The notes: generated from the letters alone by a model not told the origin. Counted from the first letter of the stretch, positions 33,536 through 42,323 are shown. The stretch: DNA of 48,246 nt from JBJHCA01 sp050485785 (GCA_050485785.1 JBJHCA010000016.1:1-48246); one strand, 5' to 3'. Numbers and translations: made by a program.

Positions 33536-35131
33536 ATGAAACATAGTCTACTCCTCTCATTACTATTGATCTTCAGCCTGGCCGTGGTAAATGGTCAAGG
33601 CAATCTTGACACCACATTTGCCCAGACCGGGGTCATTCATTTTAACCTGGGCGATAATTCAGAAACCATCGCCTATGCCGTGGTTGCCTCTCCTAACCTG
33701 ACGTCCTATACAGTTATGGCCAAAGTTTTTGACGGAGAACAATCCATTTATGTGCGAAGCCACCTGGCTGACGGCAGCGTGAATTCAGCTTTTGGCATTA
33801 ATGGGGAGATCGAGCTGTTTTTACCGCCGGGTTCTGAGGTAGAAAACATTTACGTCCATTACACTACGGATAATCATCTTATAGGCCTGGCCTCGGTTTA
33901 TAATAGTTTCGTTGGCGGTATGGGCTATATGATGACAAAAATCACCGCTTCGGGAGCGCCGGTGCTCTCATTTGGCTCCAATGGTGTGGTAGAGCAAATG
34001 ATGCCCGGAATATGGATAGAAACCAACGGTATTGCCGTAGATGCCCAGCAAAACATTTACGTTTACGGTTACCGCGATAATGACGATATTCAATCGCCGG
34101 TATACGAATATCCCTTTGTAGCCAGACATCTGGCCAACGGCCAACCGGATGCAAACTTTGCTACAAACGGAGTTTTTGATTTTGGCCTTCAGTTTGACGG
34201 GATGCTGATTGATGCCACATTCAATATCAACGGAGACCTCATTGTAAGCGGAATCATTTTCGATCTCTTCGATCAGGCATTTCTGGCGTCAATAAACAGT
34301 GCGGGCGAACTGGTTGCAAGCTTTGGTACCATGGGCTTTGTGTACATCACTTTAACAACTGCTATGCTGCAGCCGGTAAAGATATACCTGACCACAGACG
34401 GTTTTATCAACGTCGTTTTCCAGGGTATGGGGCTAACTTTCTTAGAAACGGAATTGGTTATGATGCAGTTTAACGCTGTCGGATGGCTCAATACAAGTTT
34501 TGGCACAGCCGGAATGAGCACTGTGGAAATTGGTACGGATCTTCAGTTTGTATTGTCTGCCGCTGCTTTGCCGGATAATGGCAGCATAGTTAATTGTATT
34601 GTGTTAGATTTTGACAATGAATCCATCTATTCCAGGCTGTTTAAGCTAAGGGCTGACGGATCGCTGGACGAAAGTTTCGGTGATGAAGGTGTTTTTACAT
34701 TCGATTTTGATGGCAACAGTAATGCAGTTTTAGGTTTGTATGCTGCTTCTGAAGACAAACTCTATACATCGGGGGCAACCCTGGATTTTAACACCGAAAC
34801 GATGGCAGCTTTCGTAGCGCGATTGAATCTGAAGCCTGACGTAACAAGTACGGCAATTCCACATGATGGGGAACTGTTCGACATAGCGGTATACCCCAAT
34901 CCGGCTGTTAATTTCATCAACATTACCGCCAAAAGTGCTCAACTTGCCGCAGCTTCAGTGCAATTATACGATCTCAGCGGCAGGCCGGTGTTACACCGGG
35001 AAGCCGATTTTTCAGTGCTCAGTACGCATACCGTTCAAATTCCGGCATCCTTGCCGGGTGGTTTGTATTGGATTGACGTGCAATCTGCGGAGGGTGCCCG
35101 TGCAGTAAAACCGATTCATGTAGTGCGATAG
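33536..35131 (+). CDS. Delta-60-repeat protein with T9SS sorting domain
   Basis: About 531 residues from the ATG at 33536 (the frame is open to 33506, but the signal peptide starts at MKHSLLLSLLLIF). Repeats of the form GxLDTTFAxxG / DGSLDESFGDEG / NGQPDANFATNG occur through the chain, the pattern of delta-60 repeats, which build a beta-propeller-like body of unknown ligand. The C-terminal ~75 residues form a type A T9SS sorting domain (YPNPAVNFINI ... LPGGLYWIDV). It is probably a secreted or surface-anchored protein. Function beyond that is not inferable. Confidence 0.85.
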   Translation: MKHSLLLSLLLIFSLAVVNGQGNLDTTFAQTGVIHFNLGDNSETIAYAVVASPNLTSYTVMAKVFDGEQSIYVRSHLADGSVNSAFGINGEIELFLPPGSEVENIYVHYTTDNHLIGLASVYNSFVGGMGYMMTKITASGAPVLSFGSNGVVEQMMPGIWIETNGIAVDAQQNIYVYGYRDNDDIQSPVYEYPFVARHLANGQPDANFATNGVFDFGLQFDGMLIDATFNINGDLIVSGIIFDLFDQAFLASINSAGELVASFGTMGFVYITLTTAMLQPVKIYLTTDGFINVVFQGMGLTFLETELVMMQFNAVGWLNTSFGTAGMSTVEIGTDLQFVLSAAALPDNGSIVNCIVLDFDNESIYSRLFKLRADGSLDESFGDEGVFTFDFDGNSNAVLGLYAASEDKLYTSGATLDFNTETMAAFVARLNLKPDVTSTAIPHDGELFDIAVYPNPAVNFINITAKSAQLAAASVQLYDLSGRPVLHREADFSVLSTHTVQIPASLPGGLYWIDVQSAEGARAVKPIHVVR

Positions 35132-35206
35132 AAGCCGGTTCGGGGGCAAGTTGCACTATTGAATAGGGATAGGGTAAAACTATCTTACCGGTAAACTCGG
35201 CTCGTG

Positions 35207-36169
35207 TCAGGTGGCGGGGAGCTGATTTTTTTGGGATAACATTTTGTTCAGCGTTTCCCTGATCAAAGCATCCAGCCCGTCAGGGTAAAGGATCTCTACA
35301 CGGTCGTAGAATGACATGATCCATCTGACAATGTCGTGCGGGTATTCCACCATAAAGGTCATTTCCGTGGTACCGGCTTCAGTGGTTTCCATCACCAGCC
35401 CGTAGTTGTATTTTTCGCTGTGCAGCCATTTGGCCAGGTGTTCATCGGTTTTAATGACAACCCGGGTAAGCTGTTTTTCCGATTCCATTTTACGGATGTA
35501 TTCCTGCAATCCGGGATGTTTGGATTCACAGAAAATGCCCGTCGGTCTTATGCGGTCAATCTGATCAGTGCGGAAAACCCGGTAATCGGAACGCAAACGG
35601 CACCAGGCTACCAGATACCACTGATTGAAGAACAGGTAAATGCCCACGGGTTCTATTTTTCGCTGTGTCTGCTGATTGCTCCATGTAGCGGTATATTGCA
35701 TGTCGAGTACCTCGCCGGTATGGATGGCAGCCAGTACGGTATTGAGGGTATTGTCCGATCGGCCGGCACCCGGCACTACGCCATGTTGCCTGATCACCAC
35801 GGTTTCATCAAGCCGGTTGATCACCTGTTTCTGATCTTGCCGCAATACTGCCGTTATTTTTTCCAGCGCTGAACTGAAGCGTTGACAAAAATTCTTTTCC
35901 GTGTATTTTTCAATAACTTTTTCTGCCATTTTAAAGGTGACCAGTTCTTCCATGGTAAAGCTTACCGGGGGTACGCGGTACCCCTCCACCAGCGAATACC
36001 CTGTGCCGGCTTCGCCAATTAAGGGCACGCCGGACTCCCTGAGCGACTGCATGTCGCGGTAAATGGTGCGGGTGCTTACGCCAAATCGCTCAGCCAGCTC
36101 ATCTGCAATCAGTTTGCGTCCTGTTTGCAGCCGGGTGAGTATAGCGCTGAGTCGGTCGAGGCGTTTCAT
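35207..36169 (-). CDS. WYL-domain transcriptional regulator (YafY/DeoR-like)
   Basis: 320 residues. The N-terminal HTH_11 domain is LDRLSAILTRLQTGRKLIADELAERFGVSTRTIYRDMQSL in shape (~3-43), followed by the wing (GVPLIGEAGTGYSL). The WYL domain lies at ~140-300, with QRKIEPVGIYLFFNQWYLVAWC, and a C-terminal extension completes it. WYL domains bind ligands, often nucleic acids or small molecules. It follows the methyltransferase gene by 17 nt on the same strand, so it is likely expressed with it. It may regulate its own operon. A copy of the 24-bp dispersed motif lies inside its 3' end (35228-35251). Confidence 0.88.
   Translation of the reverse strand: MKRLDRLSAILTRLQTGRKLIADELAERFGVSTRTIYRDMQSLRESGVPLIGEAGTGYSLVEGYRVPPVSFTMEELVTFKMAEKVIEKYTEKNFCQRFSSALEKITAVLRQDQKQVINRLDETVVIRQHGVVPGAGRSDNTLNTVLAAIHTGEVLDMQYTATWSNQQTQRKIEPVGIYLFFNQWYLVAWCRLRSDYRVFRTDQIDRIRPTGIFCESKHPGLQEYIRKMESEKQLTRVVIKTDEHLAKWLHSEKYNYGLVMETTEAGTTEMTFMVEYPHDIVRWIMSFYDRVEILYPDGLDALIRETLNKMLSQKNQLPAT
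35228..35251 (+). repeat. 24-bp dispersed motif, inside the WYL regulator 3' end
   Basis: TTTTTGGGATAAC then ATTTTGTTCAG; one mismatch to the copy at 43728-43751. Here it is coding on the minus strand (NKMLSQK). Confidence 0.5.
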
Positions 36170-36186
36170 GGCTCAGTTCAAAACAT

Positions 36187-36840
36187 TTATTGTGGCTTGC
36201 GGGCTATGAAACACAGGGTTTCCTTGGCTATCGGCTCATCGGTCAGTCCGGTTACTTCCGTTTGTTTAATTACGCAGTTTTCAATTTCCAGGCCGCATTG
36301 CTTCAGCAGGTCGTGGGCCTCTTCACGTGAATACAGCGTAAAGCCATGCACGGTGAAGGGCATTTGCTGCATATACTGCTTGCTGCCGATACACAGAATC
36401 AGTTTGCCACCCGGTTTTAATACCCTTTTCACTTCCCGGATGTGCTCCTGCGGAGGTTGCAAAAAATACAGGGTATTAACCGTAACTATCCGGTCAAAAA
36501 GGTTGTCTTCAAACGGGATGTTTTCAGTACTGCCGAGTACCCACCTGGCCTTTCCGGATTCAATCAACTTTTGATTCCGGGCCGATGCTTCACTGATCAT
36601 GTCGCGGGAAATGTCGAGTCCGGTGTACTTAATATCCTGTGCCCGTTCAAAGATCAACGGCACAAATGCGCCAATGCCGGGGCCAATTTCCCAAATGCTG
36701 TGCCCATGTTCAACTACCAAAAGCCTGATGGCCAGTTGGTTCATGTCGCGGTTGTGTTCATTCATCGCCTTGCCAACTTCGTGGCCTGCTTCACCGGACG
36801 GGCAGCGAAGCTGTCCGGCTAAGGTTTTATCGTCCATCAT
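36187..36840 (-). CDS. Class I SAM-dependent methyltransferase
   Basis: 217 residues. The SAM-binding motif I is SIWEIGPGIGAFVPL (~47-61), motif II is TGLDISRDMI, and the post-motif region is FDRIVTVNTLYFLQPP and VLKPGGKLILCIG. This matches small-molecule methyltransferases of the UbiE/Coq5-like group (PF08241), but not UbiE itself, which is encoded elsewhere in the window. Substrate unknown. Two tandem ATGs stand at the start. It is the first gene of a two-gene unit with the WYL regulator and has a good promoter at 36860-36890. Confidence 0.85.
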   Translation of the reverse strand: MMDDKTLAGQLRCPSGEAGHEVGKAMNEHNRDMNQLAIRLLVVEHGHSIWEIGPGIGAFVPLIFERAQDIKYTGLDISRDMISEASARNQKLIESGKARWVLGSTENIPFEDNLFDRIVTVNTLYFLQPPQEHIREVKRVLKPGGKLILCIGSKQYMQQMPFTVHGFTLYSREEAHDLLKQCGLEIENCVIKQTEVTGLTDEPIAKETLCFIARKPQ

Positions 36841-36859
36841 ATTGAAAAAGATTGTTCTA

Positions 36860-36890
36860 CAAATGTAGTCAATTCCGTACGCTGCACCAA
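36860..36890 (-). promoter_or_regulatory. Promoter of the methyltransferase-WYL unit
   Basis: On the minus strand, TTG (36888-36890), a 20-nt spacer and TACATTTG (36860-36867) give an exact Bacteroidota -33/-7 pair 19 nt before the ATG. Confidence 0.6.
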
Positions 36891-36939
36891 TAGTTGGAAT
36901 CCGGCGTCTGATGGTTCATGACCGGTTGCCGGCCAACAT

Positions 36940-37033
36940 GCTGTTCCCCGGCTTCCACGCGGGGCATAGGGGAACCAAAACTTTTACACTGAGCAGCGCT
37001 CAGCCACAAAGAGTGATCAAAAAAACAATCACC
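36940..37033 (+). repeat. Dispersed intergenic element, copy B
   Basis: It begins AACATGCTGT (near 36936-36945), carries GTTCCCC / GGGGAAC (36943-36949, 36969-36975) and CTGAGC-AGC-GCTCAG (36989-37003) hairpins, then CCACAAAGAGTGATCAA (37004-37020) and ATCACC. Copies A and C share the core and layout. Confidence 0.5.
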
Positions 37034-37099
37034 ACTCAGCTACCCAGCTCATTAAACATAATTCTCAACCCTGAGCAAATGCTGCTGCCGGCAATACAA

Positions 37100-37543
37100 T
37101 CAGGCCGGGATACGGCTTTGCAGCTTGCTGAAAAGATCCTTCACCTGCTTGCGGATGGCGTATCCCTGAAAATCCCTGATATCCAGGGTGTGGGCTTCAC
37201 CCTGCCGGGTGTTGATCTCGATATTGTGCAGGCGAATGTTGATATCGCGGATATCGCCAAGCGGAATAACGGTGGCTTCCGGCTGATGACCTTTGAATGA
37301 CAGCCTGTCGCTGTCCAGTTCTATAAACTGCCCCCGGAGTTCGCGTCGGCGTCGCCAGACGTCGATGAACATGAACAGTGGAAAAATGAAGATTCCCGCA
37401 TCAAACCAGCTGAAACTGCCCTGAGGCCCAAACAGCGCCAGCAGCAGCCAAAATGAGGCCAATATGAGGGCCAGCGATGTAAATACACTGAAAAACCTGA
37501 GTTGCCTCGCATACACATCATTGTCAATCCTGGCTTTCGACAT
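37100..37543 (-). CDS. Small membrane protein with a PH-like C-terminal domain
   Basis: 147 residues. Two hydrophobic segments (~17-39 and ~46-60) separated by a short loop are followed by a basic stretch RRRRELRG and a ~75-residue soluble part with alternating beta-like strands (FIELDSDRLSFKG, IPLGDIRDINIRLHNIEINTRQG), ending in a helix. The layout resembles bPH-type (bacterial PH-like) membrane proteins. No family is firmly recognised and the role is unknown. It is transcribed towards the methyltransferase unit but is separate from it. Confidence 0.65.
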   Translation of the reverse strand: MSKARIDNDVYARQLRFFSVFTSLALILASFWLLLALFGPQGSFSWFDAGIFIFPLFMFIDVWRRRRELRGQFIELDSDRLSFKGHQPEATVIPLGDIRDINIRLHNIEINTRQGEAHTLDIRDFQGYAIRKQVKDLFSKLQSRIPA

Positions 37544-37644
37544 GGCTGTTTTTAGAGCTAATATCGAAATTTATTTTTGCATTTTGGCGGGCATATTGAT
37601 TCTGCCTCCTGATGATGGTGGTTTTCAGCATATAAAAAAAAGCA

Positions 37645-37652
37645 TACCTTTG
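37645..37652 (+). promoter_or_regulatory. -7 element of the asparagine synthetase-like gene
   Basis: TACCTTTG fits TAnnTTTG; TTTTC at 37622-37626 with an 18-nt spacer could serve as -33. The leader to the ATG at 37721 is 68 nt. Confidence 0.5.
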
Positions 37653-37720
37653 CACACTGCTAAAAATAGCATGGAGCCGCCGGCAGGTCCGGTATCAGTC
37701 AACGTAAATTTTAGCTACCC

Positions 37721-39541
37721 ATGTCGAGAATTGCCGGGTATGCAGGGCAGGTTTTTGCGCAGGACAATCTCTACCAGATGCTGCGTACCATGGACCACCA
37801 TGCCAATACGGTATATGGTCACTTTGCCGATGACCTCACCGGCTTATCCCATTTTACGATCAGCAGCAAGGCACAGAGCCATGGCCAGCCCATAACGGAT
37901 GACAGCGGGCGATATGTAATAGTGATGTGCGGCGAAATTTACAATTTCAGAGCACTGAATGCTCAGTTTCAATTGCCCGTTAAAACCGGTACCGCGGCTG
38001 AGTGTCTTTTGGAGCTGTTTGTGAAAGACGGCATTTCTTCGCTTTCACATATTCGCGGCGTATATGCGGCGGCCATTTGGGACAAACTTGGGCGCAAGCT
38101 TTGGGTGTTTCGCGACAGAGCCGGCGTTATGCCCATGTATTATGCCTTTGACGAAGGTCAGTTGGTTTTTGCTTCCGAGTTCAGAGCCATTCGTTCGCTG
38201 GTGGTGGAACCGCAGATCGATAAAAGAGCCGTTCACAATTTTTTGCTGCTTGGCTTTTTGCCCTCCGGTCAGACACTGGTGCAGGGCATTCACAAGTTGC
38301 CGCCGGGTCATTGCCTGGAGTACTTCCAGGGAAAAATTCAGGTAAAACCGTACTGGAAACCCGATATTTTTGCCGAAGCCGACCCTCATGACATGAATAT
38401 GGACATTGCCGTGGTGAAGCTTGAAAAAATTCTACAGCAGGTAATGGCCCGGTATGTCGACCGCAAAAGTCCGGTGCAGGTTTACCTGTCGGGCAGTGTA
38501 GAATCGGCAATGCTGGTGGCGGCCATGCAAAAGTACCTTCGCAGACCGGTACATACCGTTAGTGCCGGTACGGGTACCAAAGAGGAGTTCATGCGAAGCG
38601 ATGCCGGCAAAGCGGTTTCCGGCATGGACATTCGCCATGTGCATTTACAGCTCAGCACAGCGCAAAGCGGTGAATGGCAGCAGGCCATGTGCAAAGTTTA
38701 CGACGAGCCCCTGGCCGATCCGCGGGCCATGCATTCGGTTGCAGTGGCATCAGCCTTGCGAGAGCGGGGAGGTACCATACTGACGGCAGAAGGCGGCAAT
38801 GAACTTTTTCACGGTTATGGCCGCTACTTCTGGCCGGAACGAATCCGCGCCTGGTCGGGTTACTGGAAGGTGATGTACCCGCTGCTGAGCTGGCTGCCCT
38901 GGGATGCGCTACACCGGGTAAACCGCTTAATGCAGTATCCGGCCCGCGATAATCTGCTGGTTCATACATTTTCGGCAGAGCAGGGTTTTTTCAGTGCGGA
39001 GGAATTGCGCAACTGGGGTTTTGAGCAGGGGCAGGATGAGGTATTGCCCGTGATCTCCGTCGATTTGATGATGAAGCGACGATCAGCCAATGATCTGCAG
39101 GCATTCTGGGACTTTAAGTACTACCTTCCGGACGATTTGCTATACCGGCTCGACCGCACAGCCCACTATTATGATCTCAACATCCGCTACCCATTGCTCG
39201 ACCACACACTGGTGGAATTTGTACTGAACCTTTCCGAAAAACTGAAGCATCACAAGCGGAAGCAAAAGCTGCTGTTGCAACAGATGCAGCTGCATTATAA
39301 TCCCGCACTCAAAACCCGGCATTGGGCTGAACCGCCCCGGCTTATACCATTTGGCGTGCTGGAAGAGTTTATGCACAAGAACAGTACGGGTGAGCTGATT
39401 TCCGCTGTTCAGCCTCATGTTCCGGGTAATATGCTGCCTGCCCTTGAAAAAATGGTTCGCGAAACAAGCCGGGGCAGTTTGCTGCATCGCCAACGCTTGT
39501 ACACTTTGTACTGCCTCAATGAGTACCTGAAAAGTTTATAG
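37721..39541 (+). CDS. Asparagine synthetase-like protein with degenerate active sites
   Basis: 606 residues with the two-domain layout of AsnB. The N-terminal glutaminase domain should begin with Met-Cys; here it is MSRIAGYAG, so the catalytic Cys2 is Ser. The synthetase domain should have SGG[LV]DS; here it is SGSVES (257-262). The later GEG.DE.F.GY motif reads AEGGNELFHGY (356-366), with the Asp now Asn and one Gly now His. Overall similarity and order (RDRAGVMPMYY, FASEFRAI, RYPLLDHTLVEFVLNL, a Lys-rich patch near 520) are otherwise kept. The frame is intact over its full length with a promoter, so it is probably expressed. It may be a non-catalytic relative or use other chemistry. Confidence 0.85.
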   Translation: MSRIAGYAGQVFAQDNLYQMLRTMDHHANTVYGHFADDLTGLSHFTISSKAQSHGQPITDDSGRYVIVMCGEIYNFRALNAQFQLPVKTGTAAECLLELFVKDGISSLSHIRGVYAAAIWDKLGRKLWVFRDRAGVMPMYYAFDEGQLVFASEFRAIRSLVVEPQIDKRAVHNFLLLGFLPSGQTLVQGIHKLPPGHCLEYFQGKIQVKPYWKPDIFAEADPHDMNMDIAVVKLEKILQQVMARYVDRKSPVQVYLSGSVESAMLVAAMQKYLRRPVHTVSAGTGTKEEFMRSDAGKAVSGMDIRHVHLQLSTAQSGEWQQAMCKVYDEPLADPRAMHSVAVASALRERGGTILTAEGGNELFHGYGRYFWPERIRAWSGYWKVMYPLLSWLPWDALHRVNRLMQYPARDNLLVHTFSAEQGFFSAEELRNWGFEQGQDEVLPVISVDLMMKRRSANDLQAFWDFKYYLPDDLLYRLDRTAHYYDLNIRYPLLDHTLVEFVLNLSEKLKHHKRKQKLLLQQMQLHYNPALKTRHWAEPPRLIPFGVLEEFMHKNSTGELISAVQPHVPGNMLPALEKMVRETSRGSLLHRQRLYTLYCLNEYLKSL

Positions 39542-39604
39542 TCAGGATAAGTGCAGGCAAGGTTCAAAATGTGTTTCCTTCGGATAAAAACCTGGGATAA
39601 GGCA

Positions 39605-39635
39605 TTGTTTATTCAGTTACTTATAGTTACCTTTG
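39605..39635 (+). promoter_or_regulatory. Promoter of the rpsF-rpsR-rplI operon
   Basis: TTG (39605-39607), a 20-nt spacer and TACCTTTG (39628-39635) form a textbook Bacteroidota -33/-7 pair, 27 nt before the rpsF ATG. Confidence 0.75.
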
Positions 39636-39662
39636 CACCCGCTTGACAAAAACCCATTATTT

Positions 39663-40082
39663 ATGCGTCATTATGAAGTAACTATTCTCATCGATCCGGT
39701 TTTATCGGCTTCCGACATCCAGTCTACCTTTGAGACTTACCTGGAAGCTTTGAAAGAAGCCGGCTCCACGATTGTCCACATCGATGAAATGGGTTTACGC
39801 CAATTGGCTTATCCGATTAAAAAGCGTAATTCCGGTATTTATTACTGCATCGAGTTTGGACATGACACCGGCGATTTTATTGATCGCTTTGAATTGGCCC
39901 TGCGCCGCGACGAACGCATTATGCGTTTTCTTACTGTTAAACTCGACAAGTACGGAGTGAAGTACAATCAGGACAAGCGCGATGGCAAGATTGGTGCCTG
40001 GCGCAAGGAGCAGGCTGCTGCCGAGGCTAAAGCCGAAGCTGCTGAGCAATCAGCCCAGGCCGAGAAGACCACCGAAGAATAA
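39663..40082 (+). CDS. rpsF: 30S ribosomal protein S6
   Basis: 139 residues from the ATG at 39663 (MRHYEVTILIDP is the normal S6 N terminus; the open frame to 39633 overlaps the promoter and is not used). The signature region is GLRQLAYPIKKRNSGIYYCIEF with LRRDERIMRFLTVKLDKY. The C-terminal tail is long and rich in Ala, Glu and Lys (EQAAAEAKAEAAEQ), common in Bacteroidota S6. First gene of an operon with S18 and L9, the conserved order in this phylum. Confidence 0.97.
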   Translation: MRHYEVTILIDPVLSASDIQSTFETYLEALKEAGSTIVHIDEMGLRQLAYPIKKRNSGIYYCIEFGHDTGDFIDRFELALRRDERIMRFLTVKLDKYGVKYNQDKRDGKIGAWRKEQAAAEAKAEAAEQSAQAEKTTEE

Positions 40083-40113
40083 TTTTTTTTAACCATTTAA
40101 CGAAGGCTATCCC

Positions 40114-40380
40114 ATGGCATCACGTGATGATATTAAGTTTTTGAGCAATCCTAAGATTGGGCAGAAAAACGCCAAGTATTGCCGCTTTCGTCGTTATGGA
40201 ATCCGGTATATCGATTATAAAGACCCGGAATTCCTGAAGCAGTTTGTGAACGAGCAAGGAAAAATTCTGCCCCGACGGATCACCGGTAATTCTCTCAAGT
40301 TTCAGCGCCGCATTTCCACTGCAGTAAAGCGCGCCAGGCATCTCTCTCTTTTACCTTATGTTACAGACCTTTTAAAATAA
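40114..40380 (+). CDS. rpsR: 30S ribosomal protein S18
   Basis: 88 residues, with DDIKFLSNPKIGQKNAKYCRF, IDYKDPEFLKQFVNEQGKILPRRITGNSLKFQRR and TAVKRARHLSLLPYV, all standard S18 features. One Cys remains in YCRF, short of a full Zn-binding set. It lies 31 nt after rpsF and 5 nt before rplI. It pairs with S6 on the 30S platform. Confidence 0.97.
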   Translation: MASRDDIKFLSNPKIGQKNAKYCRFRRYGIRYIDYKDPEFLKQFVNEQGKILPRRITGNSLKFQRRISTAVKRARHLSLLPYVTDLLK

Positions 40381-40385
40381 GCATC

Positions 40386-40832
40386 ATGGACATTATCTTA
40401 TTGAAGGACATTGAAAAGGTAGGTGATAAGTTTGACATTGTTACCGTAAAAGACGGATACGGAAGAAACTATCTGATACCGCAAAAAATGGCTGTTGTAG
40501 CCAATAAAACCAACCGCGCCAAACTCAGCGATCTGCGTGCACGCGATGCCCGCCGTGTCGAAAAAGAGGCGGAATCGTACAGGGAGATCATCGAACAGCT
40601 GAATGGTGAAGTGATTAAAATAGGTGCTAAGGCCGGCACCAGTGGCAAGATCTTCGGAAGCGTTACCAACGTTCAGTTGTCAGCTGCTATCAAAGAACAG
40701 CTAGGCCTCGACATTGAGCGCCGCCGGATCTCTATTGAGGAAGAAGTGAAAAATCTGGGTGTTTACACTGCAGACATCACCTTTACCAAAGACCTCGGCT
40801 GCAAACTGACTTTCGAGGTGATTGGTGAATAG
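40386..40832 (+). CDS. rplI: 50S ribosomal protein L9
   Basis: 148 residues in the two-domain L9 form. The N-terminal domain is MDIILLKDIEKVGDKFDIVTVKDGYGRNYLIPQKMAV, followed by the long connecting helix (TNRAKLSDLRARDARRVEKEAE) and the C-terminal RNA-binding domain (GTSGKIFGSVTNVQLSAAIKEQ). Length and motifs are normal. Last gene of the rpsF-rpsR-rplI operon; two hairpins follow. Confidence 0.97.
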   Translation: MDIILLKDIEKVGDKFDIVTVKDGYGRNYLIPQKMAVVANKTNRAKLSDLRARDARRVEKEAESYREIIEQLNGEVIKIGAKAGTSGKIFGSVTNVQLSAAIKEQLGLDIERRRISIEEEVKNLGVYTADITFTKDLGCKLTFEVIGE

Positions 40833-40870
40833 TATTTAACTGTTACGGGAATAGTGCCGTCAAACCCCGG

Positions 40871-40888
40871 GAAGTAAGAAATTACTTC
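40871..40888 (+). terminator. Weak hairpin after rplI
   Basis: GAAGTAA-GAAA-TTACTTC, a perfect 7-bp stem with a GAAA tetraloop, but no T-run. Possibly an RNA-stability hairpin rather than a terminator. Confidence 0.4.
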
Positions 40889-40919
40889 AGTTTGTGGTGC
40901 ATTGCCCAAACCCATACCC

Positions 40920-40957
40920 GCGAGCCGGTTCCGGAAGGATCCGGCTCGCTGTATTTT
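40920..40957 (+). terminator. Terminator of the ribosomal protein operon
   Basis: Perfect 9-bp stem GCGAGCCGG / CCGGCTCGC (40920-40928, 40941-40949), then TGTATTTTAAG. Confidence 0.75.
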
Positions 40958-41057
40958 AAGGCGGTGTCCATTCGGCCTGTGCGGGTATGAAGCACTTCTT
41001 GACCGGTAATTATTACAATCCTGATTTCAGCTTACCTTTACCGCATAAAGCTTTACT

Positions 41058-42308
41058 ATGGCTAAAGTGCATATCGTTACCATAGGCGATGAAATACTGG
41101 TGGGGCAGATCCGCGACACCAATGGTGGGTTTGCCGCAGCGGTGCTGACTGCCGCAGGTTTTGAAGTGATGGGCATAGTGAGCTGCCGCGATGAACACCG
41201 GGCTTTAGTGACCCTGCTTGAACCGCTGGTCAGTTCCGGAAACATCCTCATATTGTCCGGTGGCCTGGGCCCCACCCGGGATGATGTAACCAAAACGGCA
41301 CTGGCTGAAGTATTGGGGAAACCGCTGCAGTTTAACCGCGACGCATATGCCCATATTGAAGCTTTTTTCAGCCGGTATCCGGCTATGCTGAAGCCCGCAC
41401 ACCGGCAGCAAGCCATGCTTCCTGAAGGTGTACACCTTCTGACCAATGATCTGGGAACGGCGATGGGAATGTGGTACGATCTGTCCGGTGGCGGTGCAGT
41501 GGTGGCACTGCCGGGCGTGCCATACGAGTTTGAGCATCTGTTGCAACATCAAGTGCTTCCGCGGCTTACAGAGATTTTTGACATGCGACCGGTTAGGATG
41601 CTGACCGCCAAAACTGCCGGAGTTCCTGAAACCGAGATCGAGTTGCGTCTTCAGCCTTTGGTGGAAAGCTTGCCAGAAGGCATGGACATTTCATTTTTGC
41701 CGGATGCTTCAGAGGTAAGGATCAGGCTTACTTTGCGGGATCCCGGTTCAGTACTGGCCAACCCGCACTGGGAAAACGATATCATTCGCCGGTTTGAGAC
41801 TTTGCTTGGCCCCGACCTGTATGGCTGGGAACAAGACAGTCTGGAAGAAGTACTGGGCAGGGAAGCCCTGGCCCGAAGTATGACGCTTGCTGTAGCCGAA
41901 AGCTGTACCGGAGGTTTGCTGGCGCATCGCATTACCCGGGTACCCGGATCATCGGCATACTTTACGGGCGGAGTGGTGGCTTATTCCAACAACCTGAAAA
42001 CGGGCCTGCTGGATGTTGATCCCAATCTGATCAAACGGCATGGCGCGGTGAGTGAGCAGGTGGTAAGCGCCATGCTCAAAGGCGTATTAAACACCTGCAA
42101 TGCCGATGCCGGAATAGCCACATCAGGAATTGCCGGGCCCTCGGGCGGGACACCCGAAAAGCCTGTGGGCACCATTTGGGTAGCCTGGGGTACTGCTTCA
42201 GCGGTGAGAACAAGGATGCTTTCCCTCAGGCTTGACCGGCAAAAAAATATTGCCTATACTGCCGGCTTTGCACTCAACGCCCTCAGAAAATTTTTGAGGG
42301 CGATGTAA
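41058..42308 (+). CDS. cinA: CinA-family nicotinamide-nucleotide amidohydrolase
   Basis: 416 residues in the full-length CinA form. The N-terminal MoCF/COG1058 domain holds IVTIGDEILVGQIRDTN and SGGLGPTRDDVTKTALAE (~66-83); the C-terminal PncC-type amidohydrolase domain holds AVAESCTGGLLAHRITRVPGSS and TSGIAGPSGGTPEKPVGT. PncC/CinA removes ammonia from nicotinamide mononucleotide in NAD recycling; the N-terminal domain has ADP-ribose pyrophosphatase activity in some members. A -7-like TACCTTTA lies just upstream. A perfect 8-bp stem (CGCCCTCA / TGAGGGCG, 42278-42302) overlaps its last codons. Confidence 0.93.
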   Translation: MAKVHIVTIGDEILVGQIRDTNGGFAAAVLTAAGFEVMGIVSCRDEHRALVTLLEPLVSSGNILILSGGLGPTRDDVTKTALAEVLGKPLQFNRDAYAHIEAFFSRYPAMLKPAHRQQAMLPEGVHLLTNDLGTAMGMWYDLSGGGAVVALPGVPYEFEHLLQHQVLPRLTEIFDMRPVRMLTAKTAGVPETEIELRLQPLVESLPEGMDISFLPDASEVRIRLTLRDPGSVLANPHWENDIIRRFETLLGPDLYGWEQDSLEEVLGREALARSMTLAVAESCTGGLLAHRITRVPGSSAYFTGGVVAYSNNLKTGLLDVDPNLIKRHGAVSEQVVSAMLKGVLNTCNADAGIATSGIAGPSGGTPEKPVGTIWVAWGTASAVRTRMLSLRLDRQKNIAYTAGFALNALRKFLRAM

Positions 42309-42323
42309 AATGCCGTATTTTCG
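42291..42323 (+). promoter_or_regulatory. Probable promoter of the lipoyl E2 gene
   Basis: TTTTTG (42291-42296, inside the end of cinA), a 19-nt spacer and TATTTTCG (42316-42323), a one-base variant of TAnnTTTG. The -33 part lies in the 3' arm of the stem noted at the end of cinA. Confidence 0.5.
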
